From Gammaproteobacteria bacterium (GTDB lineage: Bacteria; Pseudomonadota; Gammaproteobacteria; Steroidobacterales; GCA-2729495): a stretch of 8,716 nucleotides of DNA. The stretch is taken from contig JAKLLP010000068.1 in the NCBI GenBank assembly GCA_023150055.1, forward strand, positions 1 through 8,716, in the 5' to 3' direction. The notes below the pieces were generated by a model. The model did not search any database. It was not told where the DNA came from and saw only the letters and a list, made by a program, of their open reading frames with translations. The translations under genes and the position numbers were made by a program. Of the stretch, positions 1-6,085 are shown piece by piece (the first letter of the stretch is position 1; each line of letters starts with the position of its first letter).

Positions 1-5
1 GCAAG

Positions 6-32
6 GGCGGTCCGGAGGTCGCGCGGACCGCC
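6..32. other. Inverted repeat / stem-loop near left edge
   Basis: GGCGGTCCG (6-14) is the exact reverse complement of CGGACCGCC (24-32), giving a 9-bp stem with a 9-base loop. No run of T follows on the + strand, so this is not a canonical intrinsic terminator. It may be the end of a transcript from an upstream gene outside the window, or a chance GC-rich palindrome. The function is unknown. Confidence 0.4.
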
Positions 33-52
33 AGCAGCGCGCCAGTCTCAAA

Positions 53-115
53 CCGGACCGGCATCCCCGCCGATGAGCGAAGAATCTTTTTGCGGGGCGG
101 CATGGCCGGTCCAGG
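53..115. other. Long imperfect hairpin upstream of the first gene
   Basis: GGACCGGC (55-62) pairs with GCCGGTCC (105-112). Inside it CCCCGC (65-70) pairs with GCGGGG (92-97), leaving a 21-base loop that contains a T5 run (87-91). Together they form a roughly 60-base stem-loop about 95 bases before the chosen start at 208. It could be a structured 5' leader or the remnant of a repeat. No known riboswitch motif was recognised, and no promoter could be assigned with confidence in 1-165. Confidence 0.35.
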
Positions 116-207
116 CAACCGCAGCGCGGGTGCGGCCTGGATGAGCCGTTGCATGCGGCCCGACTGTGTTCTATAGAGGATGCATTGCATCAGCGACGGG
201 TATCGAG

Positions 208-810
208 ATGGCACAGGCGCAGACAAAAATTGCCGAAGTCCCCCCGCACGTGGCGAAAGCCCCGAAGAGCGAGGCCGACAAGTACAAGAGCCTGAGCGGC
301 TTCGAGGGCCACGAGGAGGCGCTCGGGCGCTCGATGTCGGTACTCCTTAAAATGCTCAACAACCACGCGGGTTACTCACATGAGATGAACGACCCGCTGG
401 TCAAGGCCCACCTGCTCGCCATCCAGTACGCCAAGAATCATGGCGGCATCGCGCAATACGTGGAGCACGATATCGCGACCATGATGCCGATCAACCTGCG
501 CATGAAGCAGATCATCGAGAAAACCGGCCACAAGGAAATTGCGTTGGTGGCGCTGTTCGACCGCACCGCCTGTCATTACGCCCTGGCGCTGACCTCCACG
601 GGCGATGGCCGCACCCGCCGCTGGAAGGAGCCCTTCGGCTACGTGCTCCAGCAATGCCGCAAGATCGGTCAGTTCGATCTGACGGTGGAGGAAATCCACG
701 AGCAATGGACCCGCCCACGCCTGCTCGGATATGCGAAGAGCATGGGCGTCGACATAAGGGTCTCCGATATCGGGCCGGACGGCATGATCACCGTGGAGCT
801 CGTGGACTGA
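208..810 (+). CDS. Hypothetical soluble protein, 200 residues
   Basis: I do not recognise this family. The reading frame opens at a GTG at 166, but I chose the ATG at 208 (protein starts MAQAQTKIAEV). It has a weak purine-rich GACGGG at 195-200 with 7-base spacing, whereas the GTG has nothing like a Shine-Dalgarno site. The protein has no signal peptide and no hydrophobic span. A charged, Ala/Pro/Lys-rich tail (residues 1-27) leads into a mixed helical region with several His and Met (about 30-110). Next comes a hydrophobic strand-like stretch, IALVALFDRTACHYALAL (111-128), then a Trp/Arg-rich part (138-170) and a strand-like C-terminus ending in VELVD. Cysteines lie at 122 and 150. It is apparently monocistronic, with 189 bases to the receptor gene downstream. 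Codon use resembles its neighbours, which supports real coding, but nothing in the context assigns a role. Confidence 0.75.
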   Translation: MAQAQTKIAEVPPHVAKAPKSEADKYKSLSGFEGHEEALGRSMSVLLKMLNNHAGYSHEMNDPLVKAHLLAIQYAKNHGGIAQYVEHDIATMMPINLRMKQIIEKTGHKEIALVALFDRTACHYALALTSTGDGRTRRWKEPFGYVLQQCRKIGQFDLTVEEIHEQWTRPRLLGYAKSMGVDIRVSDIGPDGMITVELVD

Positions 811-911
811 GCCCCAGCGCGGGCCACTCGCACGGCGGGCATGGACGAGCGGCATGCGCCCCATGCTGAATCCCGCATTACTTTGATACCATCGCTCACC
901 AGCAGGGCCGG

Positions 912-941
912 CCGGCATGTTGGGTGGCGCTGCTATGCCGG
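912..941 (+). other. Stem-loop in leader of receptor gene
   Basis: CCGGCAT (912-918) pairs perfectly with ATGCCGG (935-941) across a 16-base loop. It lies 59 bases before the receptor start codon, within the 189-base spacer 811-999 that has no supported gene. There is no T tract after it, so termination is unlikely. It may be leader structure or coincidence. Confidence 0.3.
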
Positions 942-955
942 GGGCCATAGAGGCG

Positions 956-972
956 GCACCCGACCAGGGTGC
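956..972 (+). other. Short hairpin just upstream of receptor ribosome binding site
   Basis: GCACCC (956-961) and GGGTGC (967-972) form a perfect 6-bp stem with the loop GACCA. It ends 14 bases before the ribosome binding site of the receptor gene. It does not sequester that site as drawn, but it could take part in a larger leader fold with the 912-941 stem-loop. Confidence 0.3.
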
Positions 973-986
973 GGTTGTTGCTTTAC

Positions 987-992
987 AGGGGG
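987..992 (+). promoter_or_regulatory. Ribosome binding site fixing the receptor start at 1000
   Basis: AGGGGG lies 7 bases before the ATG at 1000. It decides the start over the far-upstream in-frame ATG at 841, because the protein read from 1000 begins directly with a signal peptide. Confidence 0.65.
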
Positions 993-999
993 TACGGCG

Positions 1000-3201
1000 A
1001 TGAAGACTCGGGGTCGTTTAGTGTGTGTGGCCGCCGCGATCGTTGCGGGCTCGAGCCCGGCTTTGGCGGTAGAACAAATCATAGTCACCGCCCAGCGGCG
1101 CGAAGAGAAGCTGCAGGAGGTGCCGCTCGCGGTCAGCGCCTTCAACGCTGATGTCATCGCAACTCGCCAGATCGATGTCGTGAAGGACATCGGGCAGAAC
1201 GTCCCCAACCTGCAGACTTACACGGTGACGGCTGGCGCACAGGCCATCCAGGTGCACAGCCGCGGCGCAAGCGTCCAGAACCCGGGTTTCAATCTCTCCG
1301 AGTCACCGGTCGGCATTTACCAGGACGACATCTACTTCGGTCGCCTGTCTAGCGCCAACCTCGAGCTTGCCGACATCGAGCGCATCGAGGTGCTGCGCGG
1401 CCCGCAGGGCACACTTTATGGGCGCAACACCATTGCCGGCGCCATCAAGGTCGTCAGCCGGACGCCGGGCGACGACGCCTGGCTCAATGCCTCGGCCGGG
1501 CTCGGCAACTACGACACCACCAAGTTTACGGCCTCGGCAGGCGGCCCCATCGAGGAAGGCGCGCTCGCGGGATCGGTGGCAGCGGTCTACGAGAAGCGCA
1601 ACCGCGGCTGGCAGGACAACCCCGCGACGGACAGCCAGCCCGGCGAGCATGAGAACCTGGTGGTGCGCAGCAAGCTCCACTGGTACGGCAGCGAAAACTT
1701 CGACGCCGTGCTGACCGTGTGGGGCGCCGATCTCGAGAACGACGGTTACAACGGCGTACCCCAGTCGCCATTCGCCAACCCGGACGGACCGGGCATCTCG
1801 GAGAACTTCCTCCCGGCCCCGGCCGACAGCGCCCCCCTCGGCGACTTCTATGACAATTTCTCGCCGAGCGGCGCGAACTATGGCGAGTCCGACCAGGCCG
1901 GCGTCAGCCTCGCGCTCGACTTCGATCTCGGCTCCGTCAACCTGCGTTCGATCACCGGTTACACGAATATAGAGGACCGCTTCGGTTTCGACCTGGCCGG
2001 TGGTGGCCTGAACGACGTGCCGGGACTGGCTGGACTACTGATCAGCTCGGACAGCGAGCTCGACCAGTGGAGCCAGGAACTGCAGCTCCTCGGCACCGCG
2101 CTCGACGAGCGGCTGAACTACCTCGTGGGCGCCTTTTACCTCAACGAGGACGGCTCGCAGCTCTACGCGGGAGAGTTCTTCGGACCGGGATTCGCCGAGT
2201 CGATCGACAACGAAACCGACAGCTATGCCGTATTTGCCGACGGCACCTACAATCTGACCGAGCGGCTTTCGGTGACGGCCGGTGCGCGCTGGACCAGGGA
2301 CGAGAAGGAATACACCAACGACTGCAGCGGCCCGTTCTGCTTCGACGACAGCGATCTTTCAGCACCGACTCCCGGCACCGGTTTCGTATCCCTCGACGAC
2401 GACTGGGATGAAACGACTTTCCGGCTCGGCACCGATTACCAGCTGAGCGACACACAGCTCGTGTACGCGAGTTTCTCGCAGGGCTTCCAGTCCGGCGGTT
2501 TCCGCACGCTGTGCTTCGGCAACCTGAGTTCCACCTGCGGCGGGACCGCCTTCGACCCGCAGACAGTGGACAACTACGAGCTCGGTTACAAGGCCGACCT
2601 GTTCGACGACACGCTGCGATTCAATGTGAGCACGTTCTACGCGATGTACGACGATATCCAGCAGGTCGTCCTGAACGCCGCCGGCGGCTTTCCCATCGAC
2701 AACATCGGCGAGGTCGACGTGTACGGCGTGGAACTCGAGGTGCTGTGGTCACCGATCGACAGCCTGAACGTCTTCGCCAATGCAGGCTGGCAGGAAAGCG
2801 ACTTCGGGGACGTGGACCCGGCGTCGCCCCCGGGCGGGCTCAACGGCAATGCGACGCCGACCGACGAGTTGCCGTCGAACCCGGCCTTCCAGGGCAAGAT
2901 CGGCTTCGATTACGCGATCACGATGTCGGAGATGGTCGAGTTCTTCTACGGCGCGGATTTGTACTACTCGGATGACTACTTCTCCGAGGCGCGCAACCAG
3001 GTGAAGATCGACAGCTACACCCGCGTGAACGGCTTCCTCGGCATCGGCGACCCGGACCGGAGCTGGCAGGTCGTGTTCACGGGACGGAACATCACGGACG
3101 AAGAGGACTACGTTTCGGGTATCTTCTCCCAGGGATTCGCCAACATCCGCACGGTCCTCCCGCCCGCGGAGTACATGCTGACCTTCAAGGTGAACTACTG
3201 A
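1000..3201 (+). CDS. TonB-dependent outer-membrane receptor
   Basis: This is an outer-membrane gated channel that imports a scarce ligand (siderophore, heme, vitamin or glycan fragment) using energy passed from the inner membrane by TonB-ExbB-ExbD. The 733-residue protein starts MKTRGRLVCVAAAIVAG and has a signal peptide with likely cleavage after SPALA (residue 23). The TonB-box-like segment EQIIVTAQRREEKLQEVP sits at the mature N-terminus. The plug domain (about 40-155) includes the family motif around IERIEVLRGPQGTLYGRN (126-143), followed by AGAIKVVSRTP. The beta-barrel fills about 160-733 and ends with an aromatic residue (TFKVNY), as barrel-assembly signals do. Length is typical for the family. 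The frame extends back to 841, but that extension places a Cys/Gly-rich stretch before the signal peptide and is rejected. Paired cysteines at 442/447 and 505/513 may form disulfides in surface loops. The substrate cannot be read from the sequence. A terminator follows, so it is transcribed separately from the oxidase genes. Confidence 0.95.
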   Translation: MKTRGRLVCVAAAIVAGSSPALAVEQIIVTAQRREEKLQEVPLAVSAFNADVIATRQIDVVKDIGQNVPNLQTYTVTAGAQAIQVHSRGASVQNPGFNLSESPVGIYQDDIYFGRLSSANLELADIERIEVLRGPQGTLYGRNTIAGAIKVVSRTPGDDAWLNASAGLGNYDTTKFTASAGGPIEEGALAGSVAAVYEKRNRGWQDNPATDSQPGEHENLVVRSKLHWYGSENFDAVLTVWGADLENDGYNGVPQSPFANPDGPGISENFLPAPADSAPLGDFYDNFSPSGANYGESDQAGVSLALDFDLGSVNLRSITGYTNIEDRFGFDLAGGGLNDVPGLAGLLISSDSELDQWSQELQLLGTALDERLNYLVGAFYLNEDGSQLYAGEFFGPGFAESIDNETDSYAVFADGTYNLTERLSVTAGARWTRDEKEYTNDCSGPFCFDDSDLSAPTPGTGFVSLDDDWDETTFRLGTDYQLSDTQLVYASFSQGFQSGGFRTLCFGNLSSTCGGTAFDPQTVDNYELGYKADLFDDTLRFNVSTFYAMYDDIQQVVLNAAGGFPIDNIGEVDVYGVELEVLWSPIDSLNVFANAGWQESDFGDVDPASPPGGLNGNATPTDELPSNPAFQGKIGFDYAITMSEMVEFFYGADLYYSDDYFSEARNQVKIDSYTRVNGFLGIGDPDRSWQVVFTGRNITDEEDYVSGIFSQGFANIRTVLPPAEYMLTFKVNY

Positions 3202-3218
3202 GGACCACTGAATGAAGC

Positions 3219-3237
3219 GCCGGGGTCACCCCCCGGC
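3219..3237 (+). other. GC-rich hairpin after receptor stop codon
   Basis: GCCGGGG (3219-3225) pairs with CCCCGGC (3231-3237) over the loop TCACC. It sits 18 bases past the receptor stop and directly before the stronger terminator hairpin. It may protect the 3' end of the mRNA or assist termination. Confidence 0.4.
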
Positions 3238-3248
3238 CACCGACTGCG

Positions 3249-3278
3249 GAAGGGGCGCTGTGGCGCCCCTTCGTTTCT
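3249..3278 (+). terminator. Intrinsic terminator of the receptor gene
   Basis: GAAGGGGCGC (3249-3258) and GCGCCCCTTC (3263-3272) form a perfect 10-bp stem with the tetraloop TGTG, followed by GTTTCT. The T tract is short, but stem strength and position 47 bases after the receptor stop fit a rho-independent terminator. The stem is symmetric and begins GAA, so it may also work weakly in the other direction. Confidence 0.7.
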
Positions 3279-3346
3279 GGTTGACGCTCCATACCCCCCG
3301 TTCGGAGGGCCGGGGGAAATCCTGATCTCGGTTCGTGTGCGCCGAA

Positions 3347-3482
3347 GAAGCCCGGGCTGGACGCCTGCGCCGGGCGTGTCGAGCCAGCGAGGCAGGATGC
3401 CGAGCGCCTGCGAGACCCGAGGGAGTGGAGCACAGGGACGTGCGCAGCGAGCGTCCCGGCACAGGCGTCCAGCCCGGGCTTC
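3347..3482. repeat. 136-bp palindromic element with perfect 21-bp inverted ends
   Basis: Bases 3347-3367 (beginning GAAGCCCGGGCTGG) are the exact reverse complement of 3462-3482 (ending CCAGCCCGGGCTTC). Complementarity resumes one base further in (GCCGGG 3369-3374 against CCCGGC 3455-3460), so each arm is about 28 bases with one mismatch. The right half contains a nested hairpin, GGGACG (3435-3440) with CGTCCC (3452-3457), which competes with the inner arm pairing. Nothing inside codes for a transposase. The short direct repeat GCCGAAG occurs at both edges (3341-3347 and 3486-3492), though not flush with the right end. The structure fits a non-autonomous mobile palindrome (MITE- or REP-like) or a large intergenic hairpin. 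Copy number cannot be judged from a single copy. Confidence 0.7.
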
Positions 3483-3586
3483 CATGCCGAAGCGCTCGCT
3501 GAAAGGGCCGCCCGGTCCTTGCCGCAACCGCCCCGTCAAGTCCGTAATTACCACGGCGGTATAGGTAGAGCTACAGACCGTAAAAT

Positions 3587-3669
3587 GCCCGTCGTCAAGA
3601 CGAGACGGACGGGCTTCGGAGTGCCGCAGCCGCGGCAGAGTCGGTGCGATTCGCGCCGTGCTTCACCGA
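3587..3669 (+). other. Three consecutive stem-loops upstream of ccoN
   Basis: Stem 1 is GCCCGTC (3587-3593) with GACGGGC (3608-3614). Stem 2 is TGCCGC (3622-3627) with GCGGCA (3632-3637), loop AGCC. Stem 3 is TCGGTG (3641-3646) with CACCGA (3664-3669). They are spaced 7 and 3 bases apart, which suggests a structured RNA or regulatory DNA rather than random sequence. None is followed by a T tract. They lie upstream of the putative -10 element, so they would not be in the ccoN leader if that promoter is used. A small RNA is possible but unproven. Confidence 0.35.
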
Positions 3670-3734
3670 ATCGGTCGTGGAACCAGGCAACGCAGGCTAC
3701 CGCGTGGTGGCAGCGTGACTGTTTGGGTGCACCT

Positions 3735-3740
3735 TATACT
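3735..3740 (+). promoter_or_regulatory. Putative -10 element of the cbb3 operon promoter
   Basis: TATACT sits in ACCTTATACTAGCGG and matches the sigma-70 -10 consensus at five of six positions. No good -35 is found at 16-18 bases; GTGACT (3715-3720) is only 14 bases away. An activator-dependent promoter is therefore plausible. Transcription would start near 3747, giving a leader of about 90 bases before ccoN. Confidence 0.4.
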
Positions 3741-3824
3741 AGCGGCCTGTCGGCAGACGCCGGCCCGCGCACCCCGTATCAGCGCGCCCGCAGGCGGTCA
3801 CGGCCGGAAATGCCGATTTTTTTC

Positions 3825-3830
3825 AAGGAG
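3825..3830 (+). promoter_or_regulatory. Strong ribosome binding site of ccoN
   Basis: AAGGAG lies 6 bases before the ATG at 3837 and follows a T7 run, leaving the site unpaired. It fixes the ccoN start. Confidence 0.8.
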
Positions 3831-3836
3831 TTGTAG

Positions 3837-5255
3837 ATGGACAGGTCGCGGACCTACAACGATGTCGTGGTCAGGCAGTTCACGATCGCCACGGTGGTCT
3901 GGGGCGCTGTCGGCATGACGGTCGGCGTGCTGATCGCAGCGCAGCTGTTGTGGCCGGAATTGAACTTCGACATCCCCTGGCTCACCTACAGCCGGCTGCG
4001 ACCCCTGCACACCAACGCGGTGATTTTCGCCTTCGGCGGCAGCGCGCTGTTCGCGTCTTCCTACTACGTGGTGCAGCGCACCTGTCACACCCGGCTGTTC
4101 AGCGACGCTCTGGCGTCGTTCACGTTCTGGGGCTGGCAGGTCGTCATCGTGCTCGCGGCGATAACCCTGCCGCTCGGTCTTACGCAGAGCAAGGAATACG
4201 CCGAGCTGATCTGGCCGATCGACGTGCTGATCGCGGTGGTATGGATCGCTTACGGGGTCGTCTTCTTCGGCACCATCGCCCGGCGTCGGGTGAACCATAT
4301 CTACGTGGCGAACTGGTTCTATGCCGCCTACATCATCACGATCGCGGTACTGCACATCGTCAACTCGCTCGCCATCCCGGTGAGCCTCGGACTCTCCTAC
4401 CCCATCTACTCGGGCATCGTGGACGCGATGGTGCAGTGGTGGTACGGGCACAATGCCGTGGGCTTTTTCCTGACCGCGGGCTTCCTCGGGATGATGTATT
4501 ACTTCATCCCGAAACGCGCCGAGCGGCCTGTTTACTCCTACCGGCTCTCCGTCGTGCATTTCTGGGCGCTGATTTCCACCTACATGTGGGCCGGACCCCA
4601 TCACCTGCACTACACGTCCGTGCCGGACTGGGCGCAGTCGATCGGCATGGTGGTCGCGCTGATCGTGCTGGCACCGTCCTGGGGCGGAGTGAGCAACGGC
4701 ATCATGACCCTCTCCGGAGCGTGGGACAAACTGCGCACCGACCCGGTGCTCAAGTTCATGATCGTGGCGCTGTCCTTCTACGGCATGTCCACGTTCGAGG
4801 GGCCCATGATGTCCATCAAGACCGTGAATGCGCTGTCGCACTACACCGACTGGACCATCGGTCACGTGCACTCAGGTGCGCTCGGCTGGGTGGCGCTGAT
4901 CTCCTTCGGCTGCGTATACGCGCTGCTGCCGCGCGTCTGCGGCCGGCAGGAAATGTACAGCGTGCGCCTGGTGGAGCTGCATTTCTGGGTTTCCACCGTG
5001 GGCATCGTGCTGTACGTGACGTCCATGTGGATCGCCGGTGTGATGCAGGGCCTGATGTGGCGCGCGGTCAACGACGATGGCACGCTCACCTACAGCTTCG
5101 TCGAAAGCCTCAAAGCCACTTACCCCTACTACGCCGTGCGGCTGGCCGGCGGAGTGCTGTTCCTGGCCGGTACGCTGATCATGGCGTGGAACGTCTGGAA
5201 AACCGTCGTCACCGGCGACCGGCGCGCGCTGCAGCCGGTCCTCGAGCCCGCCTGA
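3837..5255 (+). CDS. ccoN: cbb3-type cytochrome c oxidase subunit I (CcoN)
   Basis: This is the catalytic subunit of the high-affinity cbb3 oxidase. It reduces oxygen to water at a heme b3-CuB centre in the inner membrane and pumps protons. The 472-residue protein has about 12 hydrophobic spans and the usual family length. Ligands can be placed by family motif. His58 in RPLHTNAV and His345 are the low-spin heme b ligands, and His343 in [10 protein letters not shown] binds heme b3. His205 in WWYGHNAVG with His255-His256 in [10 protein letters not shown] bind CuB. Tyr249 in STYMWAG is the expected cross-linked tyrosine, and Glu321 in STFEGPMM matches the conserved glutamate near heme b3. All are intact, so the enzyme should be active. 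It opens the operon with a strong ribosome binding site. Its TGA overlaps the GAGGAGA ribosome binding site of ccoO, suggesting coupled translation. Confidence 0.98.
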   Translation: MDRSRTYNDVVVRQFTIATVVWGAVGMTVGVLIAAQLLWPELNFDIPWLTYSRLRPLHTNAVIFAFGGSALFASSYYVVQRTCHTRLFSDALASFTFWGWQVVIVLAAITLPLGLTQSKEYAELIWPIDVLIAVVWIAYGVVFFGTIARRRVNHIYVANWFYAAYIITIAVLHIVNSLAIPVSLGLSYPIYSGIVDAMVQWWYGHNAVGFFLTAGFLGMMYYFIPKRAERPVYSYRLSVVHFWALISTYMWAGPHHLHYTSVPDWAQSIGMVVALIVLAPSWGGVSNGIMTLSGAWDKLRTDPVLKFMIVALSFYGMSTFEGPMMSIKTVNALSHYTDWTIGHVHSGALGWVALISFGCVYALLPRVCGRQEMYSVRLVELHFWVSTVGIVLYVTSMWIAGVMQGLMWRAVNDDGTLTYSFVESLKATYPYYAVRLAGGVLFLAGTLIMAWNVWKTVVTGDRRALQPVLEPA

Positions 5256-5267
5256 GGAGAATCGACG

Positions 5268-5873
5268 ATGCGTCACGAGCAAATCGAGAAATCCATTGGC
5301 TTGATGGGCGTGCTGACGGCCATCGCCATCAGCATCGGCGGGCTCGCCGAGATCGTGCCGTTGATGCGCTCCACCGAGGCCGTCGAACCGGCGCCAGGGG
5401 TCACCCCTTATTCCGCGGTGCAGCTTGAGGGGCGCGACATCTACATCCGCGAGGGCTGTCATGTCTGCCACTCGCAGATGATCCGCCCGTTCCGGGCCGA
5501 GACGGAACGCTATGGCCATTTCACGCTGGCGGGCGAGACCGTCTACGACCGCCCCTTCCTGTTCGGCTCGAAGCGCACCGGGCCCGACCTCGCGCGCGTG
5601 GGGGGGCGGTATTCCGACGAGTGGCAGCGGGTGCACCTGGTCAACCCGCGCGATGTCGTCCCGGAGTCCAACATGCCCGGGTTCCCCTGGCTCACCGAGC
5701 GCACCGTCGATGCGAAGCTCACTCCGGTGAAGATGCAACGTCTGCGCATGCTGGGGGTGCCGTATAGCGACGAGGACATCGCGGGCGCCGAGGCTGCCGT
5801 CGCGGGTGTCACCGAGATGGATGCGCTGATCGCCTACCTGCAGGGCCTCGGCACTGCGGTCAAGGGGCGCTGA
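5268..5873 (+). CDS. ccoO: cbb3-type cytochrome c oxidase subunit II, monoheme cytochrome c (CcoO)
   Basis: CcoO is the membrane-anchored monoheme cytochrome c that passes electrons from CcoP to the CcoN active site on the periplasmic side. The 201-residue protein matches the family length. One N-terminal span (about 10-33) serves as an uncleaved anchor. The heme c site is CHVCH (64-68) in the typical [14 protein letters not shown] context, with Met136 in [10 protein letters not shown] as the likely sixth ligand. The conserved [18 protein letters not shown] block lies at 102-119. The start ATG follows GAGGAGA (5254-5260), which overlaps the ccoN stop. Only 12 bases separate ccoN and ccoO, and 2 bases separate ccoO and ccoQ. 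Nothing is missing or unusual. Confidence 0.97.
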   Translation: MRHEQIEKSIGLMGVLTAIAISIGGLAEIVPLMRSTEAVEPAPGVTPYSAVQLEGRDIYIREGCHVCHSQMIRPFRAETERYGHFTLAGETVYDRPFLFGSKRTGPDLARVGGRYSDEWQRVHLVNPRDVVPESNMPGFPWLTERTVDAKLTPVKMQRLRMLGVPYSDEDIAGAEAAVAGVTEMDALIAYLQGLGTAVKGR

Positions 5874-5875
5874 GC

Positions 5876-6085
5876 ATGGATGCCGGAACCTGGCGCGGCA
5901 TCTTCACGGTGGTGATGCTGCTCCTGTTCATCGGAATCTGGGCATGGGCCTGGAGCGGCAAGCGCAAACAGATGTTCGATGCCGCCTCCCGCCTGCCGTT
6001 CGAGCCTGACCAACCGGCTGATCCGCAGGGGGCCCGCAGCGCGGGCGAGAAGCCCGGGACCGGAGTGGAGTCACCGCAGTCATGA
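5876..6085 (+). CDS. ccoQ: cbb3-type oxidase small subunit (CcoQ/FixQ)
   Basis: CcoQ is a small single-span subunit that stabilises the cbb3 complex, in particular its interaction with CcoP. The 69-residue protein has one membrane helix (about 8-26, TVVMLLLFIGIWAWAWSG), then a basic patch KRKQ and the family-typical stretch FDAASRLPFEPD (34-45). A disordered Pro/Gly/Ser-rich tail runs from about 46 to 69. It begins 2 bases after the ccoO stop and overlaps ccoP by 4 bases (ATGA), so translation is probably coupled at both ends. The assignment rests on position plus the single helix and the LPF motif. Confidence 0.93.
   Translation: MDAGTWRGIFTVVMLLLFIGIWAWAWSGKRKQMFDAASRLPFEPDQPADPQGARSAGEKPGTGVESPQS

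Larger units (their letters stand above)
3202..3836. other. 635-base gene-free region between receptor and oxidase operon
   Basis: No reading frame here on either strand has a convincing start, ribosome binding site or recognisable protein. The open stretches give Arg/Pro/Ser-rich low-complexity translations typical of GC-rich noncoding DNA. The region holds two hairpins after the receptor stop, a weaker stem CCCCCG/CGGGGG (3295-3300/3311-3316), the palindromic element 3347-3482, three more stem-loops (3587-3669), and the putative promoter and ribosome binding site of ccoN. No TTGAT-N4-ATCAA (FNR/Anr) site was seen. Confidence 0.7.

Noticed and set aside
166..207. GTG start at 166 for the first gene
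   Set aside because: There is no Shine-Dalgarno-like sequence before it. The extra 14 residues look unlike the charged N-terminus that begins at the ATG at 208.
841..999. In-frame upstream extension of the receptor gene starting at ATG 841
   Set aside because: It would put 53 Arg/Gly/Cys-rich residues in front of an evident signal peptide. The ATG at 1000 has a ribosome binding site and gives a normal secreted receptor.
811..999. Cobalamin riboswitch upstream of the receptor
   Set aside because: The expected conserved core (GCCACTG-type box and flanking stems) could not be found. Only two simple hairpins are visible.
3705..3723. Possible sigma-54 promoter (TGGCAGCGTGACTGTTT)
   Set aside because: The GG at 3709-3710 is not followed by GC at the required 10-base spacing; GT is found instead.
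3195..3836. Several short frames on both strands in the intergenic region
   Set aside because: Their translations are Arg/Pro/Ser-rich low complexity, they overlap hairpins and the palindromic element, and they lack ribosome binding sites.
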